A stretch of 12,372 nt of DNA, taken from the NCBI GenBank assembly GCA_031274005.1, contig JAISQU010000262.1, positions 1 through 12,372 of the forward strand, read 5' to 3'. The notes beneath the pieces were generated by a model. It worked only from the letters and a program-made list of their open reading frames with translations, searched no databases and was not told the DNA's origin. Of the stretch, positions 1 through 6,016 are shown piece by piece (the first letter of the stretch is position 1; each line of letters opens with the position of its first letter). Origin of the DNA: Spirochaetales bacterium. GTDB lineage: Bacteria; Spirochaetota; Spirochaetia; DTKZ01. The translations under genes were made by a program, and so were the position numbers.

Positions 1-247
1 CCGCTACATTCATCAATCTTTTTGAAATGCCCGCATAATTCATGAGCGTCCCGGCAACAATGAAAAATGGAACGGCCAATAACGGAAACGATTCTGCGGC
101 TGCTATCATTCGCTGGAAAATCATGTCGACCGGCATTGATGAGTCAATAAACAGAAAATAGGAAAGCGATGAAACCATGAGTGCATACGCGACAGGAATA
201 TTCAGCGCAAAAAGAGAAAATAAGATAATTACAGGTATGAAGCTCAT
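1..247 (-). CDS. dctM: TRAP transporter large permease subunit, DctM family (partial, runs off the left edge)
   Basis: Only the first 82 codons are in the window. They read MSFIPVIILFSLFALNIPVAY... and then a stretch with FPLLAVPFFIVAGTLMNYAGISKRL. This is the usual start of DctM: a first membrane helix, then the conserved 'P(L/F)F..aG.lM..aGi..r' segment. DctM is the twelve-helix ion-coupled membrane subunit of tripartite ATP-independent periplasmic transporters. The start at 247 is chosen because an AGGAGAGG ribosome site lies about 10 bases upstream; a second ATG at 257 is out of frame. It follows dctQ by 19 bp on the same strand, so the two are surely cotranscribed. Whether the rest of the gene is intact cannot be seen. 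Confidence 0.88.
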   Translation of the reverse strand, partial: MSFIPVIILFSLFALNIPVAYALMVSSLSYFLFIDSSMPVDMIFQRMIAAAESFPLLAVPFFIVAGTLMNYAGISKRLMNVA

Positions 248-266
248 GGAATACCATCCTCTCCTG

Positions 267-767
267 CTATCCGGCGAAGATGTCCGGAAGCCTGCTCCCG
301 GGGCATCTTCGCCTCAGATTTTTGACACTTTCTATTAGATTGCGCGATGCATGAAAAGACATTAATCCAAACGCGACAGCCGCGGAAATATCAACATAGA
401 AATACGATAAACGCAGAATTGCCGTCAGTTTTTTTGAGGCCGACAGTGAAAATTGCAGACTCAAATATGCAAGAATGAGATTAGTCGCCAGCATAAATAT
501 GCTTGACAGCACGGAAATAATTTTTTGCGCGTCTTGCGGAAATAGGTTTATGATAATATCAATACCTATATGCATTTTTCGTTTATAACACGCGCTTGCA
601 CCAAGAAAGATGCACCAAACAAATCCGGTCGCAGCGATCTCATCTGACCAGGTGATGGGATTTTTTAAAAAGTACCGGGCAATGACATTGATAAAAACAA
701 CGACAATCACAACTGTCAACGCCAAACAACTGACACCTTCTTCGAAATTTGCAAAAACCCGTTTCAT
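267..767 (-). CDS. dctQ: TRAP transporter small permease subunit, DctQ family
   Basis: A 166-residue protein starting MKRVFANFEEGVSC. It shows the four-helix DctQ pattern: helix 1 (VVIVVVFINVIARYFL), then the signature NPITWSDEIAATGFVW, a second helix with CIFLGASACYKRKMHIGIDI, and two further hydrophobic stretches. DctQ is the small membrane subunit that pairs with DctM and helps dock the solute receptor. Start 767 is preferred over an in-frame upstream start at 809 because AGGAG sits six bases before it and the family normally begins here. The reading frame is intact, unlike the receptor gene upstream. It lies between the broken dctP (56-bp gap) and dctM (19-bp gap). Local base composition is AT-richer than the genes to the right. 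Confidence 0.87.
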   Translation of the reverse strand: MKRVFANFEEGVSCLALTVVIVVVFINVIARYFLKNPITWSDEIAATGFVWCIFLGASACYKRKMHIGIDIIINLFPQDAQKIISVLSSIFMLATNLILAYLSLQFSLSASKKLTAILRLSYFYVDISAAVAFGLMSFHASRNLIESVKNLRRRCPGSRLPDIFAG

Positions 768-823
768 AATTGACTCCTGTAAAAAAGCAGATCGGCATTT
801 TTGCCGCAATACATCTTAGGATT

Positions 824-1604
824 TTATTTATCGAGTTCCTTCTTGATTTTGTCGTATAATCCCGGACTCCATTCAGGGAATTTTGTATAGACAACGGCGC
901 ACGCATCCTGAAAGGCTTTGATATCCACGTCGTTGAAAACAGCTCCGGCTTCTTCAAGTTTTTTTTGCCAATCGCTTTCTGTCTGAGCCGTGAGCTTGCT
1001 GCATATCTTGCCGCTGTTTTCAGCCTCCTCTGTCAGGACAGCCTGTGCTGCCGCTGAAAGAGTATCAAAAAAAACTTGAGACATCTCAAGTCCAAGAAAT
1101 GCTCTGAAATGACCGGTTGCTGCGAATTTCTTTTTTACTTCATACCATTTATGTCCAAATATAGTGGACAATGGAGCTTCTGCGGCATCAATGACTCCTT
1201 GCGCAAGGCCGCTGTACACTTCGCTTAAGTCGAGCCCCGTTGGGTTGCCGCCCATTGCCGCAAGTGTCTCTATCCACATTTTGTTTTGAGGCACTCGTAT
1301 CTTCAGGCCGGTCATATCGGAGGGGGCTTTAATTACACGATCGGAGATAATGTATCGTGAACCAAAATACCAATTCATCGCAAGAATCTTGATCCCTTGC
1401 TTTGAACAGGCCGTTATCATTTCTTTATGCCAGCCGGAATCAGCAAGTTTCTGGATATAGGTATAATCGTTGTAGAGGAACGGCCCATTCATTATGCTGT
1501 AATCCGGGACATAATCTGCAATATAGGCCGTATCAGTAACCACGCATATATTGGCTATTCTTGACCCATAACTCGATGATTGATTACATATTTCAGGAAT
1601 TTCT
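824..1604 (-). pseudogene. dctP: TRAP solute receptor DctP, 5'-truncated remnant
   Basis: The frame is open for about 260 codons and clearly DctP-like. It has GLKIRVPQNKMWIETLAAMGGNPTGLDLSEVYSGLAQGVIDAAEAP, with the conserved IRVP arginine that contacts the substrate carboxylate in this family, and an ordinary C-terminus ending KIKKELDK. Lined up on that arginine with the intact receptor at 8523-9581 (Arg192 there, about residue 106 here), some 86 N-terminal residues are absent, including the signal peptide and the first strand of lobe I. There is no ATG or GTG at the 5' end; the only in-frame initiation codon is a TTG inside the flanking repeat, with no ribosome site. The homology stops at the AACCGC end of the element at 1605-1760. 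Without a signal sequence the product could not act as a receptor, so I call it a pseudogene. Downstream dctQ and dctM may be silent as a consequence. Confidence 0.82.
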
Positions 1605-1760
1605 AACCGCAAAGTCGAAAAAGTCGAAGAAGTTTTTGCTGGGAGCTCGGGTTTTACCTTGTTATATCCAGGTAATTTGTAAGATTTGAGATAAAAGAAG
1701 GAAATACCACGGTTTTTCCTTCTTTTTCTTCCCTTTTTCGACTTTTTCGACTTCGCGGTT
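1605..1760. repeat. 156-bp MITE-like element with 24-bp terminal inverted repeats
   Basis: The left end (1605-1628) begins AACCGCAAAGTCGAAAAAGT. The right end (1737-1760), read on the opposite strand, begins AACCGCGAAGTCGAAAAAGT. Over 24 bp the two match except at position 7. Between them is a purine/pyrimidine-skewed stretch holding a second inverted repeat (1693-1704 with 1715-1726, 12 bp perfect, AAAAGAAGGAAA against its complement) and an inner ACC/GGT pairing. There is no room for a transposase, so if mobile it would be non-autonomous. I see no clear target-site duplication: left flank ends TTTCT, right flank begins TATAT. The left end abuts the broken dctP. A related terminus recurs at 12291-12310. 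Confidence 0.7.
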
Positions 1761-1797
1761 TATATTCCGCATGCTTATTTGTGGGTCAAGTTTAGAG

Positions 1798-1818
1798 CTT
1801 CGCCGTGCGGTTTCCTGG
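1798..1818 (+). repeat. 21-bp direct repeat, copy 1
   Basis: CTTCGCCGTGCGGTTTCCTG followed by G. It is identical to 1913-1933 in the same orientation. The sequence downstream of the two copies differs after GG, so only this unit is shared. Confidence 0.75.
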
Positions 1819-1826
1819 CCGGCGTA

Positions 1827-1848
1827 CAGCCTGCCTAAAGGCAGGCTG
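1827..1848. repeat. GC-rich hairpin, 10-bp stem
   Basis: CAGCCTGCCT, then AA, then AGGCAGGCTG: perfect complementarity over 10 bp. It is not followed by a T-run on either strand, so it does not look like an intrinsic terminator. Confidence 0.7.
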
Positions 1849-1906
1849 CCTTGGTAAACGGCAGGGGTTTTGTATACGCCGGGCCGCGCTGCTTTATTTT
1901 GCAAGC

Positions 1907-1923
1907 GCACGGCTTCGCCGTGC
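1907..1923. repeat. Short hairpin GCACGGC-TTC-GCCGTGC
   Basis: A 7-bp perfect stem with a TTC loop that overlaps the start of the second 21-bp direct repeat copy. The first copy is preceded by AGAG instead of GCACGG, so the palindrome is present only here. Confidence 0.6.
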
Positions 1924-1933
1924 GGTTTCCTGG
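1913..1933 (+). repeat. 21-bp direct repeat, copy 2
   Basis: Exact copy of 1798-1818, 115 bp downstream in direct orientation. Confidence 0.75.
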
Positions 1934-1938
1934 TCCGG

Positions 1939-1963
1939 TTTTTTGCGGCTTTGCCGCAAAAAA
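1939..1963. repeat. Perfect 11-bp-stem hairpin TTTTTTGCGGC-TTT-GCCGCAAAAAA
   Basis: Six T then GCGGC, a TTT loop, then the exact complement. On both strands the A-run lies 3' of the stem and the T-run 5', the reverse of an intrinsic terminator. It is therefore listed as a palindromic repeat. Confidence 0.7.
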
Positions 1964-2003
1964 TGCGCTATTATAACCGGGAAAAAGTAAGTGCTGTTGC
2001 CCT

Positions 2004-2057
2004 GGAGCTTTGCGGTTAAACAAGAAGGGGACTGGTGACATTTACCGCAATTTCCGC
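2004..2057 (+). repeat. 54-bp direct repeat, copy 1
   Basis: Begins GGAGCTTTGCGGTTAAACAA and ends ACCGCAATTTCCGC. It differs from copy 2 (2145-2198) at one base only (CAAGAAGG here, CAAAAAGG there). Each copy contains an inverted pair TTGCGGT ... ACCGCAA around a GGGGACTGGTGACATTT core. This GGGGAC-plus-GTGAC style recalls repeats found near REP-associated tyrosine (Y1) transposases, but that link is from memory and no transposase is present. Confidence 0.8.
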
Positions 2058-2073
2058 CCCGCCTACCGGCGGG
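2058..2073. repeat. Hairpin CCCGCC-TACC-GGCGGG
   Basis: A 6-bp GC-only stem with a 4-base loop, directly after the first 54-bp repeat copy. The second copy is likewise followed, two bases later, by a GC-rich hairpin (2200-2237), so repeat plus hairpin may be one unit. Confidence 0.6.
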
Positions 2074-2144
2074 AACGCTTTCACGGAAATGTGCGGATGG
2101 GGCATAAGCGGGACGGCAATCGCTTCGCGCTTGCGTTCTAACCA

Positions 2145-2198
2145 GGAGCTTTGCGGTTAAACAAAAAGGGGACTGGTGACATTTACCGCAATTTCCGC
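2145..2198 (+). repeat. 54-bp direct repeat, copy 2
   Basis: 53 of 54 bases equal copy 1 at 2004-2057, 141 bp downstream in the same orientation. It carries the same internal TTGCGGT/ACCGCAA inverted pair. It ends two bases before the strong hairpin at 2200-2237. Confidence 0.8.
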
Positions 2199-2199
2199 T

Positions 2200-2237
2200 G
2201 CCGGGATGCGGTTCGCCTGTGCGAACCGCATCCCGGC
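2200..2237. repeat. Perfect 17-bp-stem hairpin upstream of nfnA
   Basis: GCCGGGATGCGGTTCGC (2200-2216), loop CTGT, and the exact complement at 2221-2237. There is no mismatch in 17 bp and no T-run after it, so it is a palindromic repeat rather than a classical terminator. It lies 7 bp upstream of the proposed nfnA -35 box, so it should not be in the nfnA message if that promoter is right. Confidence 0.85.
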
Positions 2238-2244
2238 TACCCCC

Positions 2245-2274
2245 TTGCCACTTTCCAGCTTTTTTTAGTAATAT
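2245..2274 (+). promoter_or_regulatory. Candidate sigma70-type promoter of nfnAB
   Basis: TTGCCA (2245-2250; 5 of 6 to TTGACA), 18 bp, then TAATAT (2269-2274). An overlapping alternative -10 is TATATT (2272-2277, 5 of 6). Initiation would fall near 2281, next to the nfnA ATG at 2283. No Shine-Dalgarno sequence lies upstream of that ATG, which fits a leaderless message. Prediction by eye only. Confidence 0.45.
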
Positions 2275-2282
2275 ATTCCATC

Positions 2283-3140
2283 ATGAATAAAATCATTGAA
2301 AGAGTCCGACTTTCGGACGAAGTATACAAGATCGTTGTTGAGGCGCCGCTTATAGCGGAGGAGCGTAAACCGGGACAGTTTGTTATCGTTCAAAGGGACG
2401 CTGAATTCGCGGAGAGGATCCCCCTCACCATTGCAGACGCGGACGCGAAGAAGGGAACAATCACCATGATTTTCCAGACTGTCGGCAGTTCCACCCATAA
2501 ACTTGCCCTGCTGAACGTGGGCGACAGTATCCAGAATATTCTGGGCCCGCTGGGCCGGCCTACGCACATAGAAAAGGTGGGGACGGTTGTCTGCGTTGGC
2601 GGCGGAATCGGCGTCGCGCCCATGTACCCCATTGCCCAGGGCATGAAGGAGGCGGGGAACAGGCTTATCATTATCATGGGGGCGCGCAATAAAAGCCTGC
2701 TCATTATGGAAGACCAGATGAGAGCCATCGCCGATGAGCTTATCGTTGTTACCGACGACGGTTCCTACGGGCGAAAAGCTCTTGTTACCGAACCTCTGAA
2801 GGAGCTTTGTGAAAAAGACCCCAAACCCGCTCAGGTTGTGGTTATCGGGCCGCCCATTATGATGAAGTTCTGCGCCGAGACCACGCGGCCCTTCGCGGTG
2901 CCTACCCTGGTTTCGCTGAATACCATTATGATTGACGGAACGGGAATGTGCGGGGGCTGCCGGGTTACTGTCGGCGGCAAGACAAAGTTTGTCTGCGTCG
3001 ACGGGCCTGAGTTCGACGGCCACCAGGTCGATTTCTCCAATATGCTGCTGCGTATGAGTTCCTATAAAGACGTTGAAACAGCGGCTCACGAAAAATGTCA
3101 TCTCGAAATGGAAGCAGAAAAACTGGAAGGCCGGTCATAA
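2283..3140 (+). CDS. nfnA: NADH-dependent ferredoxin:NADP+ oxidoreductase, small subunit NfnA
   Basis: 285 residues, the usual size. With NfnB it couples NADPH, NAD+ and ferredoxin by flavin-based electron bifurcation in the cytoplasm of anaerobes; such pairs were also annotated as sulfide dehydrogenase or glutamate synthase-like subunits. Seen: a ferredoxin-reductase-type FAD domain with RIPLT (45-49), an NAD domain with VGGGIGVAP (105-113), and the cluster motif DGTGMCGGC (218-226) with a further Cys238 in VCVDGPEFDGH. Asp218 plus Cys223, Cys226 and Cys238 match the unusual one-Asp, three-Cys [2Fe-2S] ligand set known for Thermotoga NfnA. The start MNKIIERVRL fits the family; the frame stays open upstream into the repeat at 2145-2198, but that part is not NfnA-like. 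nfnB follows after 37 bp. No ribosome site is visible before the ATG. Confidence 0.93.
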   Translation: MNKIIERVRLSDEVYKIVVEAPLIAEERKPGQFVIVQRDAEFAERIPLTIADADAKKGTITMIFQTVGSSTHKLALLNVGDSIQNILGPLGRPTHIEKVGTVVCVGGGIGVAPMYPIAQGMKEAGNRLIIIMGARNKSLLIMEDQMRAIADELIVVTDDGSYGRKALVTEPLKELCEKDPKPAQVVVIGPPIMMKFCAETTRPFAVPTLVSLNTIMIDGTGMCGGCRVTVGGKTKFVCVDGPEFDGHQVDFSNMLLRMSSYKDVETAAHEKCHLEMEAEKLEGRS

Positions 3141-3177
3141 GCCCTTCCATGAACACCATGAACAGGTAAGGAAAATT

Positions 3178-4668
3178 ATGAGTAACCATCCCGATGCTGA
3201 AGTATTAAAGAAAAACGCCGCCGAAATTCTTGCCGGCCTGAAAGACAAAACGCTTTCCGCCAGGGACAGAATCGCGATTCCGCCCCAGGAAATGCCCGCC
3301 CAGGACCCGAAAGTCCGGTGTCATAACATGGGCGAGGTCGCCGTGGGGTATTCCGAAGAGCAGGCCAGGGTAGAGGCCCTGCGCTGTCTTCAGTGCAAAA
3401 CAGCGCCCTGTGTTGCCTCCTGCCCGGTTAAAATCAATATTCCCGGTTTTATTGTGAAGGTTGCCGAAGGCAGGTTCGACGAGGCCCTGTCCATTGTGCG
3501 GCAGAGTAACCTTTTTCCCGCTATCTGCGGCCGGGTGTGCCCCCAGGAGGTTCAGTGCCAGTCCACCTGCACGGTGGGCAAGTCCCTGAAGAGTCTTGAG
3601 AAGGCTGTGTCCATAGGCAGGCTTGAGCGTTTTGTCGCCGACGAGGAACGCCGGGCCGGGAAATCCGACTCTCCGGTTCTTCCCCCAAAGACAGGAAAAA
3701 AAGTGGCTGTTGTGGGTTCAGGCCCCGCCGGGCTTGCCGCCGCCGCGGATCTTGCGAAGGCCGGACACGCGGTAACGGTTTTTGAGGGTTTTCATAAACC
3801 CGGCGGCGTTATGATTTACGGTATTCCGGAGTTCCGGCTCCCCAAGGAAATCGTAAGCCGCGAGATCGAAGCGCTGAAAAAGCTGGGCGTTACGATAGAC
3901 CTGAATTTTCTTGTGGGCAGAACCCGCGCCCTGAAAGACCTTTTCAAAAAAGACGGGTTTGACGCGATTTTTGTGGGAACAGGGGCGGGGCTGCCCAAGT
4001 TCATGGATATACCCGGCGAGAACATGGTGGGGGTTTTCAGCGCCAACGAGTATCTTACCCGTTCAAACCTTATGAAGGCCTATGACCGCGAACATGCCGA
4101 TACGCCCATCTTTCACGCGAAGCGCGTCGCGGTTCTGGGCGGGGGCAATGTCGCCATGGACGCCGCCCGCACAGCCCTGCGCATGGGTGCGGACAAGGTT
4201 TACGTTGTCTACCGCAGGACGGAGAAGGAAATGCCCGCCCGTGTTGAGGAGGTCATCCACGCGGGGGAGGAGGGCGTTGAGTTCCATTTTCTTGAAAACG
4301 CCAAACGCATTCTCGGCGACGAGAAAAACCGCGTTACAGGCATGGAGTGCCTGAGCTATACGCTCGGCGAACCGGACGCTTCGGGCAGGCGCAGTCCTGT
4401 TGTTGTGGAAGGTTCCGAACATGTTCTGGATGTGGACGCCGTGATTGTCGCCATAGGAAATGAGTCCGCGCCCCTTCTTCCGCAGACGAACCCCGATATT
4501 GCGGTTACACGGCGGGGCAACATCATCGTCGACGAAACAGGAAAGACCTCCCTTGATAATGTGTACGCAGGGGGGGACATTGTTCTTGGCGCCGCGACGG
4601 TAATTCTTGCCATGGGTGAGGGAAGGCGGGCTGCCGCCTCCATCAACAAATTGCTTGCGGGAACGTAA
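3178..4668 (+). CDS. nfnB: NADH-dependent ferredoxin:NADP+ oxidoreductase, large subunit NfnB (GltD-like)
   Basis: 496 residues, slightly longer than the usual roughly 465 because of about 30 extra N-terminal residues. The N-terminal cluster domain has CLQCKTAPCVASCP (Cys70, 73, 78, 82) and ICGRVCPQEVQCQSTC (Cys117, 121, 127, 131). Glu124 in CPQE matches the glutamate that ligates one [4Fe-4S] cluster in the Thermotoga enzyme. Next come an FAD Rossmann motif GSGPAG (180-185), the PGGVMIYGIPEFRLP segment (208-222), an NADPH-binding GGGNVAMD (321-328) and the closing FAD motif YAGGDIVLGAATVILAMGEG (463-482). The bifurcating FAD is expected in this subunit. Start 3178 has AAGGA seven bases upstream; the frame continues upstream inside the end of nfnA but is not family-like there. 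The next gene starts 6 bp after the stop. Confidence 0.94.
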   Translation: MSNHPDAEVLKKNAAEILAGLKDKTLSARDRIAIPPQEMPAQDPKVRCHNMGEVAVGYSEEQARVEALRCLQCKTAPCVASCPVKINIPGFIVKVAEGRFDEALSIVRQSNLFPAICGRVCPQEVQCQSTCTVGKSLKSLEKAVSIGRLERFVADEERRAGKSDSPVLPPKTGKKVAVVGSGPAGLAAAADLAKAGHAVTVFEGFHKPGGVMIYGIPEFRLPKEIVSREIEALKKLGVTIDLNFLVGRTRALKDLFKKDGFDAIFVGTGAGLPKFMDIPGENMVGVFSANEYLTRSNLMKAYDREHADTPIFHAKRVAVLGGGNVAMDAARTALRMGADKVYVVYRRTEKEMPARVEEVIHAGEEGVEFHFLENAKRILGDEKNRVTGMECLSYTLGEPDASGRRSPVVVEGSEHVLDVDAVIVAIGNESAPLLPQTNPDIAVTRRGNIIVDETGKTSLDNVYAGGDIVLGAATVILAMGEGRRAAASINKLLAGT

Positions 4669-4674
4669 AAACCC

Positions 4675-5991
4675 ATGAACAGGATAGCCCTGAAGGATAT
4701 TTCTCGGACTATCCTGGAACGGCTCTATGCAGGGGTACAGCCGGTTTACGAAAAGTATCTGGAGGATTTCGCCGCGGGCCTTCTGGCCCTGATGGCGGAT
4801 TCCGGCATACGTTTTACCCTGAAGCGGCGGCTAAAAACATTCGACAGTCTGTTCGAAAAAGTCCTGCGCAAGGCAAAAGAGCTTAACTCAAAACCGGACA
4901 GGCACGCCGAACTGGAAAGGGACAATTCCGTTCTTATTACCGATTTAATAGGAATGCGCATCATCTGCGCTTTTGGGGAAGACGCCGTGCGGGTGGAGGA
5001 TCTTATCCGCGGGCGTTTTGAGGTTGTCGAAAGGGAACGCAAGGGCGAGGATTATTCACCGCGGGAGTTCGGCTACGAGGCGGTTCACCTTATTATCAAA
5101 CTGGCGGGCAGGACCACTATCGCCGGCGTCACGCAGGAGGAAGTTCTGTGCGAGGTGCAGCTGCGCACGATTTTGCAGGACGCATGGGCGGAGGTTGAGC
5201 ACGAGCTTTTGTACAAGGCGGAGTTTACTCCCTTTGACGAACCCATACGCCGGCGGCTTGCCGCGGTAAACGCGAATCTGAGCCTTGTCGATACTATTTT
5301 TCAGGAGATCCGCGATTATCAGCGCCGGCTTCAGGAAGAACTGAGAAAGCGGCGCGAGAGCGTACTTCAGAAAATCGAGACCGAGATGCCCGCAGCCGAA
5401 AACACGCAGCCCCCGCCGGAGGAACAGGCCGCGGCGGAAGCCCCGTCCGGAGCGGCCTATCCGGAGCAGACGAGTATCGGAAAAAACCTGAATCCTCATT
5501 TTGCCGTATCGCTTATAGAAACAAACGACGGCCTTTTGCTTGACGCCCTGACGGCCCACAATGACCGGCGTTACGAAGAAGCCATCGCTATTTACAGCAG
5601 ACTCCTTTCCCGGCGGCCGAAAACGTCAATGAAGGCGATTATCTACATTCACCGCGGCATGGCCTACTTCGGCAGTTCCCGTTACCAGGAAGCCCTGGAG
5701 GATTTTACCGCGGCGGTGTCGCTGGACAAGAAAAATGTCCGGGCCTACTACTACCGCGGGGTTGTGTACCGTTTTATGCAGGACCACCGCCGCGCTTTAA
5801 ACGATTTTGACCGCTGCGCCGCCCTCGACCCCTACCAGTTCGACGCGGTTTTTGCCCGCTCTCAGGTCTACTTCGGCCTGGGCGATTATATCATGGCCTA
5901 TGAGGATTGCAGCCGCGCCCTCGCCATCCGCCCCGACGATAAAAAGGCAAACCGCTTTCTGGAAGTTGTGAAAGGGCGCATGCAGTTTTAA
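4675..5991 (+). CDS. RelA/SpoT-domain (p)ppGpp synthetase with C-terminal TPR repeats
   Basis: 438 residues. Positions 45-185 form a RelA/SpoT synthetase domain: KRRLKTFDSLFEKVLRK (50-66), the metal-binding D90 in TDLIGMRI, GYEAVHL (133-139), and EVQLRTILQDAWAEVEHEL (160-178), where E160 aligns with the catalytic glutamate of small alarmone synthetases. The HD hydrolase, TGS and ACT domains of full-length Rel are absent. A coiled, charged segment (205-237) and an Ala/Pro/Glu-rich linker (238-268) lead to about four TPR-like repeats (287-421) such as AIIYIHRGMAYFGSSRYQEALEDFTAAV. The likely activity is pyrophosphate transfer from ATP to GDP or GTP, with the TPRs binding a partner. It starts 6 bp after nfnB with no obvious ribosome site, so translational coupling is plausible. 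The fusion is uncommon. A degenerate, non-catalytic role cannot be excluded. Confidence 0.82.
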   Translation: MNRIALKDISRTILERLYAGVQPVYEKYLEDFAAGLLALMADSGIRFTLKRRLKTFDSLFEKVLRKAKELNSKPDRHAELERDNSVLITDLIGMRIICAFGEDAVRVEDLIRGRFEVVERERKGEDYSPREFGYEAVHLIIKLAGRTTIAGVTQEEVLCEVQLRTILQDAWAEVEHELLYKAEFTPFDEPIRRRLAAVNANLSLVDTIFQEIRDYQRRLQEELRKRRESVLQKIETEMPAAENTQPPPEEQAAAEAPSGAAYPEQTSIGKNLNPHFAVSLIETNDGLLLDALTAHNDRRYEEAIAIYSRLLSRRPKTSMKAIIYIHRGMAYFGSSRYQEALEDFTAAVSLDKKNVRAYYYRGVVYRFMQDHRRALNDFDRCAALDPYQFDAVFARSQVYFGLGDYIMAYEDCSRALAIRPDDKKANRFLEVVKGRMQF

Positions 5992-6000
5992 CCAAAAATA

Positions 6001-6009
6001 TGATATACT
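6001..6009 (+). promoter_or_regulatory. Candidate extended -10 promoter of the AraC-type regulator gene
   Basis: TGATATACT: an extended -10 (TGN followed by TATACT, 5 of 6 to TATAAT) in the 25-bp gap after the RelA/SpoT-TPR gene. No good -35 is present at 5981-5987, as is usual for extended -10 promoters. Initiation would fall near 6016, right at the first ATG of the regulator gene. Confidence 0.45.
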
Positions 6010-6016
6010 ATCCGGC

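Larger units (their letters stand above)
1761..2282. other. Gene-free repeat-rich intergenic block
   Basis: About 520 bp with no convincing gene. Open frames here are short, lack ribosome sites and are explained by palindromic GC-rich repeats. Separately listed within it are a 21-bp direct repeat, several hairpins, two copies of a 54-bp repeat and the strong hairpin just before nfnA. Also present is an imperfect larger inverted repeat: GGCCGGCGTAC near 1818 faces GTATACGCCGGGCC near 1871, enclosing the hairpin at 1827-1848. The block resembles a graveyard of small palindromic repeats rather than a regulatory region of one gene. Confidence 0.65.

Noticed and set aside
1662..1910. Minus-strand 82-residue open frame with a Lys/Glu-rich middle
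   Set aside because: It runs straight through the inverted-repeat element and hairpins, has no ribosome site, and its composition is explained by the purine-rich repeat.
1939..1963. Hairpin with flanking T and A runs as an intrinsic terminator
   Set aside because: On both strands the T-run is 5' of the stem and the A-run 3', opposite to what termination needs.
1805..2041. Short overlapping open frames on both strands in the repeat block
   Set aside because: No ribosome sites, mutually overlapping, and made of palindromic repeats; no recognisable protein features.
2004..2198. 54-bp repeats as a CRISPR array
   Set aside because: Only two copies, 54 bp long with a non-spacer 87-bp interval containing its own hairpin, and no cas genes.
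2151..2282. Upstream extension of the nfnA frame by 44 residues
   Set aside because: It encodes the 54-bp repeat and the hairpin; NfnA proteins start at the MNKII-like position and a promoter lies inside the extension.
2265..3101. Long minus-strand open frame opposite nfnA
   Set aside because: Shadow of a strongly supported gene in GC-rich sequence; the protein has no coherent features.
3073..3177. Upstream extension of the nfnB frame by 35 residues
   Set aside because: It overlaps the end of nfnA, is not family-like, and a good AAGGA site precedes the ATG at 3178.
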